A stretch of DNA of 5,405 nucleotides from Saprospirales bacterium. GTDB taxonomy: Bacteria > Bacteroidota > Bacteroidia > Chitinophagales > Saprospiraceae. Where the stretch lies: assembly GCA_003448025.1 (NCBI GenBank), contig DLXL01000552.1, positions 1,368-6,772 of the forward strand. Direction: 5' to 3'. Every line of letters starts with the position of its first letter. Position 1 is the first letter of the stretch. The notes below the pieces were generated by a model. The model saw nothing but the letters and a program-made list of their open reading frames with translations. It was not told the DNA's origin and ran no database searches. Both the position numbers and the translations under genes were made by a program. Positions 1 through 5,405 of the stretch are shown in pieces.

Positions 1-30
1 AACAACCACGGCGGAGCGGAATGATGTGGG

Positions 31-60
31 TTTGCTATAGACAAATTTCGTTTATCTTGA
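31..60 (+). promoter_or_regulatory. Weak candidate promoter for the M56 peptidase gene
   Basis: A TTTG at 31-34 is followed after 18 bases by TATCTTGA at 53-60. The Bacteroidota sigma-ABfrA promoter consensus is TTTG about 19 bases before TAnnTTTG. The -33 element matches exactly, but the -7 element matches only four of its six defined positions. Transcription from it would start near base 66 and give a leader of about 95 bases carrying the whole tandem repeat. The true promoter could instead lie upstream of the window, for example if the gene shares an operon with a blaI-like repressor gene. Confidence 0.25.
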
Positions 61-80
61 ATTTGCCATGTTGTTTGGCC

Positions 81-164
81 AAATGCCCCCCAAATACCCC
101 CCACATGACCTCCTAAATGACCTCCTAAATGACCCCAAAATGACCCATAAATGACCTATAAATG
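81..164 (+). repeat. 11-12 bp tandem repeat ending in the start codon of the peptidase gene
   Basis: Eight degenerate units begin at 81, 92, 103, 115, 127, 138, 149 and 160, so the period is 11, 11, 12, 12, 11, 11 and 11 bases. The consensus is close to TAAATGACCtcc. The first two copies are the most diverged (AAATGCCCCC, AAATACCCCC). The last copy contains the real ATG at 162-164. From 103 onward every unit carries ATGAC, so the leader holds five upstream ATGs. Each opens a mini-ORF of three or four sense codons: 105-116, 117-128, 129-143, 140-154 and 151-165. The period is about one DNA helical turn. Possible roles are operator half-sites, translational control, or simple slippage-generated sequence; the sequence alone does not decide. 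Confidence 0.85.
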
Positions 165-1835
165 ACTATCTTGCTCCTCAAACTCTCTCTCTGCTGGGCC
201 TTTTTTGCCCTGTTGTATCATTGGTTATTGCGCCATGAAACATTCTTTAAGGCAAACCGGGCGTATCTGATTGGAACGGCTTTGTTTGGCATACTGGTGG
301 CTGTATGGCCTGCGGAGCAATTGCCGGCGCCGGTTTACGAAAGCGGTTTGCCGATGATTGAATTGCCGGCAGTGACGGTGGGTATGCAGGAAATTGAAGT
401 AGTATCCAGCAACTGGGAGCAAACAGATTACCTGTGGCTCCTGTACTGGGCCGGGTTTGCCCTGGCGCTGGCCAGGATGTTGTGGGGACTTTTGAAAATT
501 GTACAAATGGCAGTGCGCGGACGCTCCAAACGCCTCGAGGATGGTTGTTTGCTGATTTCAACGGATGAGGCCAAAGTGCCTTTCTCTTTTTTCAAATGGG
601 TGTTTGTGCCTGATGCGGATGAAATATCTGCGCAAAGTCAGCAACTCATGCTGGCGCACGAGCGCGCTCATGCGCACGGTTGGCACAGTCTTGATGTTTT
701 ACTGATGGAATGCCTGGGGGTAGTGTTTTGGTTTCACCCATTGGCGCATTGGTACCGGCGCAGCCTGCGTACCGTGCATGAATACCTGGCCGACGCCGTT
801 GCGGCGCGCCAATCTGATCGGAAACAATATGGCCTGTTGTTAATAGAGCAATCGCAGTCCGGAATGCCGGTTGCCTTCGCAAATCATTTTTTTCAGTCAC
901 CTCTCAAACAAAGACTCATGATGCTCACTAAAAAAGCTTCCGCCCCGGTTAGGGCAATAAAATTCGGACTGGTTGCTCCGGCGGCCCTGTTATTCCTTTC
1001 CCTGTTCCGGCAAGCACCGGCCATTGCACAGGTGGTAGATGAAAAGCACCTTGAATTCGTACGTCAACTCGAAGCCAGAGGCTGGGAAACGCTTGATACC
1101 GTGGTTACATTTGATCCGAATACCTATCAGGAAACTGTTCGGATTGTACGTAATAACGCCGCTCCGCAAAAAGATGCAGATGGCAAACTGGTATATCAAT
1201 ACTCGGAGATCTTGCCCTATTACCCGGGCGGACAGGATGCCATGATTCGCTTCCTGCAGGAAAACCTGAGATATCCGGAACTGGCCAAACAAAACAAAGT
1301 GGAGGGCATTGTGGAGGTCTCTTTCGTAGTGGACGAAACCGGCAGCGTGATCCGCCCTTATGGTCAGATCAATATGCCCAATGATGCCAAACGTAGTCTG
1401 ATAGACGAGGCCGTCAGGGTGGTGCAATCCATGCCCAAATGGACTCCGGCACAGCACAAGGGCAAAGCAGTGCGCTGTACTATGCAGCTGCCTGTACTCT
1501 TTTCCCTGGCTTCCCTCTCCGACAAATCTGTAGATGCCCAGCCGGAATTCCCGGGTGGAATGGAAGGTTTGATGAAATATCTGGGCGAGCAAATCAAATA
1601 CCCTGAAGAAGCTAAAAAAGCGAATGCGGAGGGTATGATTTTGGTTCAGTTTCTGGTGAAGGAAGATGGCTCGCTGGATCAGGTGAAGCAGGTGGAAGGC
1701 GCTCAGATAGCCCATCCGGCTTTGCTTACAGAGGCCATCCGTGTGGTAAAAGCTATGCCTAATTGGAAGCCTGCTGTAAAAGATGGAAAGGTGGTGAAAA
1801 CAACCTTTACATTGCCGATCAAATTTAAATTATAA
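162..1835 (+). CDS. M56-family (BlaR1-type) membrane metallopeptidase with two C-terminal TonB domains
   Basis: This is a probable inner-membrane zinc peptidase of the BlaR1/MecR1 family. Members sense an envelope signal and cleave a cytoplasmic repressor, usually of the BlaI type. Predicted membrane segments lie near residues 3-22, 36-50, 90-114 and 268-283. Basic loops (R24-R33, R119-R124, K257-K267) put the peptidase domain in the cytoplasm and the C-terminus in the periplasm. The zinc site is HERAH (H166, E167, H170), followed by W-H-S-L-D at 174-178, a W-F-H-P motif at 190-193, and E-Y-L-A-D at 207-211 with E207 as the likely third ligand. A linker at about 291-348 leads to two TonB_C (PF03544-like) domains at about 349-446 and 459-557. 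Each has Y/F-P-G-G, Y-P-E-x-A, an E-G-x-x-x-V core and a closing M-P-x-W-x-P. There is no penicillin-binding sensor domain. The start at 162 gives the usual hydrophobic N-terminus of the family; no Shine-Dalgarno is visible. No blaI-like gene lies inside the window. The substrate and signal are unknown; the family call is firm. Confidence 0.94.
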   Translation: MTILLLKLSLCWAFFALLYHWLLRHETFFKANRAYLIGTALFGILVAVWPAEQLPAPVYESGLPMIELPAVTVGMQEIEVVSSNWEQTDYLWLLYWAGFALALARMLWGLLKIVQMAVRGRSKRLEDGCLLISTDEAKVPFSFFKWVFVPDADEISAQSQQLMLAHERAHAHGWHSLDVLLMECLGVVFWFHPLAHWYRRSLRTVHEYLADAVAARQSDRKQYGLLLIEQSQSGMPVAFANHFFQSPLKQRLMMLTKKASAPVRAIKFGLVAPAALLFLSLFRQAPAIAQVVDEKHLEFVRQLEARGWETLDTVVTFDPNTYQETVRIVRNNAAPQKDADGKLVYQYSEILPYYPGGQDAMIRFLQENLRYPELAKQNKVEGIVEVSFVVDETGSVIRPYGQINMPNDAKRSLIDEAVRVVQSMPKWTPAQHKGKAVRCTMQLPVLFSLASLSDKSVDAQPEFPGGMEGLMKYLGEQIKYPEEAKKANAEGMILVQFLVKEDGSLDQVKQVEGAQIAHPALLTEAIRVVKAMPNWKPAVKDGKVVKTTFTLPIKFKL

Positions 1836-1855
1836 GGCGCTAACACGGCGTGTGG

Positions 1856-1887
1856 ACACAAAGGCACAAAGACGCGAAGGCGCAAAG
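1856..1887 (+). repeat. Octamer array, four GCACAAAG-like units
   Basis: Four consecutive 8-base units read ACACAAAG (1856-1863), GCACAAAG (1864-1871), ACGCGAAG (1872-1879) and GCGCAAAG (1880-1887). The array starts 20 bases after the stop codon of the peptidase gene and runs into the left arm of the terminator hairpin. Similar GCACwAAG strings occur between genes in Bacteroidota and other environmental bacteria; that is from memory, not a search. The function is unknown. Confidence 0.7.
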
Positions 1888-1915
1888 AGCCGGCCAAAAT
1901 GGCCGGCTCTTTTTG
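1884..1915 (+). terminator. Rho-independent terminator of the peptidase gene
   Basis: The arms AGAGCCGGCCA (1886-1896) and TGGCCGGCTCT (1900-1910) pair perfectly around an AAA loop. Adding A1884-A1885 with T1911-T1912 makes 13 pairs. A T-rich tail, TTTTTGTTTGT, follows from 1910. It lies about 50 bases after the stop of the forward gene. Read on the minus strand, the stem is followed by only three T (CTTTGCG), so termination of the convergent gene here is possible but weaker. Confidence 0.88.
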
Positions 1916-1934
1916 TTTGTGCTGGAAGTAGTTT

Positions 1935-1959
1935 CTTAGTGCCTCAGGTGCCTTAGTGG
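1935..1959 (-). repeat. Octamer array in the opposite orientation, three units
   Basis: On the plus strand the units are CTTAGTGC (1935-1942), CTCAGGTGC (1943-1951, one base longer) and CTTAGTGG (1952-1959). On the minus strand they read CCACTAAG, GCACCTGAG and GCACTAAG. They are therefore the same GCACwAAG type as the array at 1856-1887 but inverted. Each array lies just after the 3' end of one of the two convergent genes. This array starts 15 bases past the stop of the minus-strand gene. Confidence 0.65.
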
Positions 1960-1973
1960 TGAACCGTACTCCG

Positions 1974-4900
1974 CTACCTATCCACCATTACTTTCGTCAC
2001 CAATACCCCGCCATCCGTTTGAATGCGCACAAAATAAACCCCGGCAGGCAGGTGGCTCACCGTTTTTTGTACCTCTGAGATGGCTTCTCCCTGGTGCCAG
2101 ATTTCCTGCAATCCACCGTCGGCACGGAGCAAACGCAAGTCTCTGATGCCGGATGCTGTGCTCCGAACGCTGAGGTAATCCTGTGCCGGATTGGGCGCCA
2201 GTATAATGCTGCGTGCAAGCGGTTCCTGTGTATGTACAGAACCTGATTTTCTAATCACCAGTTCAGCAGGCGCGGCGCCCAGATCTTTGGGGCGTTCCTG
2301 AAGGTCGGAGGAGCTGATGGCGCTGAAATACAGTTTGGAGTTTTTGATAGAATCCGGCGCAGGAATGCCGAAAATGTTGTCTTCAATAATGATAAACACA
2401 TCGCCAATTTCGCCCCAGCCGCTCACCGGAACCCCATCTGTTCGGGTAATAGCCACATCCAGCCTTCCCTGGCGCGGGAAATTTTTCTGCACACAGAGGT
2501 AGTTGCCCTGATTGCCAAACCAGGATGCCGATGGGGTAAACCGGATATTATCTTCCACCACTTCGGGGTCGTAGGAAATACTGAAGGCCAGTCCGTAAAT
2601 GTTTTCCATCGGCGTGTTCTGGCTGCCCACCGACAAAGGCAGGTGCACCGCATCGCCCGGATTGAGGGTGTCGGTTTGCAGACTGATGGCCGGACTTTGG
2701 CCGGATTGGCTGCTTTCCAGCGGGGCGTTAAAAGGATTGTCGCGGGCCGTATTGATCACTTTTCCCCAGTTTTGTACCAATGCCAGGGTGTCGGCAGCAT
2801 TGATTTGGCCATCGCCGTTGGTGTCAATGTTTTTGAAATTCACCTGGCGCACAGCAGAACTTTCTGCCCAGCCGGCCGCCTCCTGACCAGTCCAGTTCAG
2901 CGATGCATCTGTGCGGGCCGGACCACTTTTGCCATATGCTAAACCGATGTACAACAAATCATGGTGGTTTACCGCCTGGTTGTTGTCGGCATCACCCGGC
3001 CATACACATTCTTCCATGGGAGCAATGGGCGGCACCGTGGCAAACCAGTATTCCTGACTCAAATCCGGACGGTAAACATTGATCTGATACACGCCTCCAT
3101 CAGAAAAACGCAAACCGGACAGATCATCGAAATAGACTATGCTGTCGCTTGTGTAGTATACCACATAATGTCCGTACAGTTTTTCGCCCGGCGTGCAGCT
3201 GCCCAACAGAATTTGCGCTTTACCATCGGCCGCACAATCGGCAGCAACGCCTTGTGCTTTGCAGGCCATGGTGGCGGGCTGATTAGCCATGCCATAGTCC
3301 ACCCACCCGTTACGACCCAGGAAAATTTGTGGGCCGTCCTGTGTAGTCAGGGTAGCCGGCACAGGCGTTTGAACAAAATACAGTTCGTCTTCCACCTGCC
3401 CGAAACCGGGTGTCAGACAAACTTCGAACAACAACTGATCGTCAGGAAGACTGAGCGGTGTGGCCTGTTGCCAGCTCATACCCAGCGTTTGTTCAGCAGG
3501 ATTTAAGGTGAAACTTGCCTGACTAAGACCTGGCAATTGCAGGTTTTTTATCTCCTCCAATGCCGAACCGTTGGGATACTTTATAGAAAAGTTCAGACTT
3601 GTAATGGCTTGAAAATGACGGGCATATACACCTGTACAGTTGTCTGAGGGATCGGTATCAGCGCCAATATAGCACCAGTTGAATCCGTCGGGTACCGGTG
3701 CAGGCTGGAAGCAGTTCATGGTGCGTTCCTGTACCAGTTCGCAGCCATTGGCGTCAGTAATGGTAACGGCATAATGACCGGACGGCACCTCCTGCAGGGA
3801 ATCCAGTATGCCTGGCGCTGCCGGACCCTGGCGCTGGTGGGTGGTGCCATCACTCCAGGAAAGCAGCACCGGAAAACTCAAATTTCCGGCCTGATTATAG
3901 CGCACAATCAGGCTGCCAGAGCCCTGGTCGCAATGTTCATCCAGCGTTGCAGCCCAGGATTGCGTGGAAATGTCCACAACCAAAAATTCGGAACTGGCAG
4001 TACAACCGCCCGGAATATTGGTTACGGTAACGGTATATAAACCTTCTTCCAGTTGGTTAATAGCTGCAGTGCTTGCTCCGTTCGACCACAGGTAAGCAAA
4101 TGGTCCGGGTGCGTCAAATACCGTAACCTCCAGATCAGCAGTACCGTTGCAGGTTTCGATAAATACCCAGTCGTTGTTCAGGGAAAAGGTGGTGTCGTTT
4201 GGTATGGTTACGGTTTCAATTGATGTGCAACCTAGCTGGTTGGAAATTGTAATGCTGTACTCACCCGGCGGCAGAGCACAATTACTGTTAGTATTGTTGT
4301 TCCCGGTAGACCATTGGTAAACAAATGGCGGGTTGGAACCAAATACCGTGAGGGTGGCACAACCATTATTCGCGCCACAAAAAGCGGGTGTGATCACAGG
4401 TTCTGAAACCAGCGAAAAAGTAGGCCTTCCTACCCAAATTTCACATGTGAGGGTAGCCCCGGCTTGATCGGTAATAGTGACCTGATAGCTTCCTCCCGCC
4501 AGGTTCTGAAGCTCGGATCCGCTGCCGGTAAAGTTATTGGGCCCCTGCCAGGAATAGCTAAATGGCGCTATTCCACCTTCGGCTGCCAGACTGATGGAGC
4601 CGGTTTGTTGATTGCAGTTGGCGCTTGTAACACAGGCATTAGCCAGATAAAGATTGCCCGAGGTCGGATTGTCGGTCGTGATACCGCCCATTTGATGGAC
4701 AAGAGGTAAACGGATGGGAACGTTAATCACATCTTCCCTCACCACTTCATAAAAAGTAGGGGGCTTTTCTCCGATGTGAAAAGGAAAAAAGCCATCGGCG
4801 TTGTCGTTTACCTTGAAACACATGGTAAAAAGGATACAGGAATCCGGAAAACTATACGGGCTGCCTAAGGGACTTGGCCAGGCAAAACGCAGTTCGCCGG

Positions 4901-5204
4901 CATAAGGGTGAAAAAGGTTGTTCTGCATCAAACCAGGTAACACAGAACTGGAAATATCCACCTTAAGATATTGCAATGCGCTGGCTTCGTAGAACACTAC
5001 AAACTGAGCCGAAGAAATATTGGTGAATTCAAAAGCCCGAACAGGCACACAAACGGTGTCGCCCGGTTGGGTGCTCACAGTGGGTGTGGACAATTGAAAA
5101 CATGCCGGATTATTTTGGGCGGAAAGCCCAAGCAAACAGTGCATGAGCATCACTGAAAGCCAAAAGCGCAGGCGGCTAAATCGGCGGATGGTAGAAAAAT
5201 CCAT
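1974..5204 (-). CDS. T9SS-secreted multidomain protein with cohesin-like, SprB-like and dockerin-like modules
   Basis: This is a 1076-residue exported protein, probably cell-surface attached or released, acting as an adhesin or matrix component; no catalytic domain is recognisable. The start at 5204 gives a good Sec signal peptide: basic RRFSRLR at 7-13, a hydrophobic core, and likely cleavage at L-S-A|Q (29/30). A cohesin-like beta domain follows at about 34-175. Four SprB/PKD-like repeats come next, at about 191-260, 264-336, 345-410 and 418-498. Each has a Y/L-x-W core, a G-x-Y-x-V/I-T-I/V-T/S strand and paired cysteines. A more diverged cohesin-like domain spans about 505-625, and a short unassigned beta-rich stretch spans 650-725. 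A dockerin-like module at 733-815 has two calcium loops, D738-D749 and D794-D805. A third cohesin-like domain covers about 840-985. The last 80 or so residues (994-1076) form a type A T9SS sorting domain with A-P-N-P-A at 1003-1007 and a G-V-Y-F-V-R strand at 1055-1060. That signal directs crossing of the outer membrane by the PorU-type system. No Shine-Dalgarno is seen. Domain edges are approximate; the overall class is secure, but the ligand is unknown. Confidence 0.94.
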   Translation of the reverse strand: MDFSTIRRFSRLRFWLSVMLMHCLLGLSAQNNPACFQLSTPTVSTQPGDTVCVPVRAFEFTNISSAQFVVFYEASALQYLKVDISSSVLPGLMQNNLFHPYAGELRFAWPSPLGSPYSFPDSCILFTMCFKVNDNADGFFPFHIGEKPPTFYEVVREDVINVPIRLPLVHQMGGITTDNPTSGNLYLANACVTSANCNQQTGSISLAAEGGIAPFSYSWQGPNNFTGSGSELQNLAGGSYQVTITDQAGATLTCEIWVGRPTFSLVSEPVITPAFCGANNGCATLTVFGSNPPFVYQWSTGNNNTNSNCALPPGEYSITISNQLGCTSIETVTIPNDTTFSLNNDWVFIETCNGTADLEVTVFDAPGPFAYLWSNGASTAAINQLEEGLYTVTVTNIPGGCTASSEFLVVDISTQSWAATLDEHCDQGSGSLIVRYNQAGNLSFPVLLSWSDGTTHQRQGPAAPGILDSLQEVPSGHYAVTITDANGCELVQERTMNCFQPAPVPDGFNWCYIGADTDPSDNCTGVYARHFQAITSLNFSIKYPNGSALEEIKNLQLPGLSQASFTLNPAEQTLGMSWQQATPLSLPDDQLLFEVCLTPGFGQVEDELYFVQTPVPATLTTQDGPQIFLGRNGWVDYGMANQPATMACKAQGVAADCAADGKAQILLGSCTPGEKLYGHYVVYYTSDSIVYFDDLSGLRFSDGGVYQINVYRPDLSQEYWFATVPPIAPMEECVWPGDADNNQAVNHHDLLYIGLAYGKSGPARTDASLNWTGQEAAGWAESSAVRQVNFKNIDTNGDGQINAADTLALVQNWGKVINTARDNPFNAPLESSQSGQSPAISLQTDTLNPGDAVHLPLSVGSQNTPMENIYGLAFSISYDPEVVEDNIRFTPSASWFGNQGNYLCVQKNFPRQGRLDVAITRTDGVPVSGWGEIGDVFIIIEDNIFGIPAPDSIKNSKLYFSAISSSDLQERPKDLGAAPAELVIRKSGSVHTQEPLARSIILAPNPAQDYLSVRSTASGIRDLRLLRADGGLQEIWHQGEAISEVQKTVSHLPAGVYFVRIQTDGGVLVTKVMVDR

Positions 5205-5247
5205 GGGTAAAGTAGTTGATGAGTGTATACGGGGAGTATTAACACCA

Positions 5248-5255
5248 CGAAAGTA
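5248..5255 (-). promoter_or_regulatory. Candidate -7 element of the secreted-protein gene
   Basis: On the minus strand this reads TACTTTCG, matching five of the six defined positions of the Bacteroidota TAnnTTTG element. It would start transcription near 5242, leaving a leader of roughly 38 bases before the ATG at 5204. There is no clear TTTG about 19 bases upstream. That position is occupied by an A-tract (minus strand) belonging to the phased series at 5271-5310, which may compensate as an UP-like element. Confidence 0.4.
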
Positions 5256-5270
5256 GGGTAGTGGAGCATG

Positions 5271-5310
5271 GTATTTTTTGACATTTTTTGCGTTTTATAG
5301 CGTTTTTTTT
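5271..5310. promoter_or_regulatory. Four T-tracts phased at 10 bp (probable intrinsic DNA bend)
   Basis: Four successive 10-base blocks, GTATTTTTTG, ACATTTTTTG, CGTTTTATAG and CGTTTTTTTT, place a run of four to eight T at nearly the same position in each helical turn. Phased A/T tracts are a known cause of intrinsic curvature. The series lies directly upstream of the candidate -7 element of the minus-strand gene, where curved or UP-like DNA can raise promoter activity. The periodicity is seen directly; the effect is inferred. Confidence 0.55.
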
Positions 5311-5351
5311 ACTGACGGGGTGACTCAAAGTCACCCCGTCAGTAAAAAAAA
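5303..5351. repeat. Perfect inverted repeat, 23-bp stem with 3-base loop
   Basis: The core arms ACTGACGGGGTGACT (5311-5325) and AGTCACCCCGTCAGT (5329-5343) pair perfectly around CAA. They extend outward through T8 (5303-5310) and A8 of an A9 run (5344-5352). In both transcription directions the T-run comes before the hairpin and the A-run after it, the reverse of an intrinsic terminator. It is therefore better called a palindromic repeat unit than a terminator. It lies about 100 bases upstream of the start of the secreted-protein gene. Confidence 0.85.
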
Positions 5352-5395
5352 ATCGTTACAAATGAACGTTTAATGAGCTAAAATGCTATAAATTC

Positions 5396-5405
5396 TTACT
5401 GACGG
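5396..5405 (+). repeat. Partial second copy of the palindrome arm, cut by the window end
   Basis: The last ten bases, TTACTGACGG, repeat 5309-5318 exactly, which is the beginning of the hairpin's left arm. The offset is 87 bases. The window stops before it can be seen whether the rest of the arm and its complement follow. The intervening bases 5353-5395 are AT-rich, and I see no gene there. Confidence 0.5.

Noticed and set aside
1..40. C-terminal end of an upstream blaI-like repressor gene
   Set aside because: All three forward frames were read. Two stop early (22-24 and 38-40), and none shows recognisable BlaI C-terminal sequence, so a repressor tail cannot be claimed.
21..116. A possible 31-codon cysteine-containing ORF before the peptidase gene
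   Set aside because: It ends inside the tandem repeat and overlaps the only promoter candidate. It has no start signal and no recognisable sequence. It is more likely chance openness than a leader peptide.
990..1715. A 241-codon open frame on the minus strand inside the peptidase gene
   Set aside because: It lies wholly antisense to a well-supported M56/TonB coding region, and its translation shows no recognisable domain. It is a shadow of the real gene's codon use.
2961..3506. A 181-codon open frame on the plus strand opposite the secreted-protein gene
   Set aside because: The minus-strand frame here carries dockerin and beta-domain sequence with clear motifs, whereas the plus-strand translation has no family features.
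5127..5145. Lipoprotein signal at Cys23 of the secreted protein
   Set aside because: The residues before C23 (L-M-H) do not form a lipobox, and a standard signal peptidase I site lies at 29/30. The T9SS domain gives the export route.
5303..5352. The 23-bp inverted repeat as a bidirectional intrinsic terminator
   Set aside because: In both directions the T-run precedes the stem and an A-run follows it, so no U-tract follows the hairpin in either RNA.
5359..5366. A second minus-strand promoter element (TTCATTTG)
   Set aside because: It matches the -7 consensus only partly, has no -33 partner at the right distance, and would place the palindrome inside the leader. The element at 5248-5255 is better.
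5311..5405. Start of a CRISPR array, because a repeat recurs after about 87 bases
   Set aside because: The recurring unit is a long perfect palindrome with AT-rich flanks, only one full copy is visible, and no cas gene is in view.

Overview
The window reads as chromosomal DNA of a Bacteroidota bacterium, most likely in the Saprospiria (Saprospiraceae, Lewinella or Haliscomenobacter-like). This is inferred from the large secreted protein, which combines cohesin-like domains, SprB/PKD-like repeats, a dockerin-like module starting W-P-G-D-x-D, and a type IX secretion (T9SS) C-terminal sorting domain. An M56 (BlaR1-type) membrane peptidase fused to TonB C-terminal domains, and start codons without Shine-Dalgarno sequences, fit the same phylum.

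Layout. Bases 1-161 are non-coding or hold the unseen edge of an upstream gene, with a weak promoter candidate. From about base 81 they contain an 11-12 bp tandem repeat whose last copy supplies the start codon of the first gene. Bases 162-1835 (+) encode a 557-residue M56 metallopeptidase with two tandem TonB_C domains. Bases 1836-1973 are the gap between two convergent genes. It holds a strong intrinsic terminator, flanked by two short octamer arrays in opposite orientation. Bases 1974-5204 (-) encode a 1076-residue T9SS-exported multidomain surface or extracellular protein. Bases 5205-5405 have no gene. They hold that gene's probable promoter, a run of helically phased T-tracts, a perfect 23-bp-stem inverted repeat, and at the window edge the start of what looks like a second copy of that repeat.

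The two genes converge and show no sign of shared regulation or pathway. The first is probably an envelope sensor or protease; the second is probably an exported adhesin or matrix protein. Both belong to families known in this phylum. The less ordinary signals are non-coding: the ladder of four- or five-codon mini-ORFs before the peptidase gene, the opposed octamer arrays around the terminator, and the phased T-tracts with palindrome upstream of the surface-protein gene. I see no convincing evidence of a new defence system, mobile element, RNA gene or CRISPR array.
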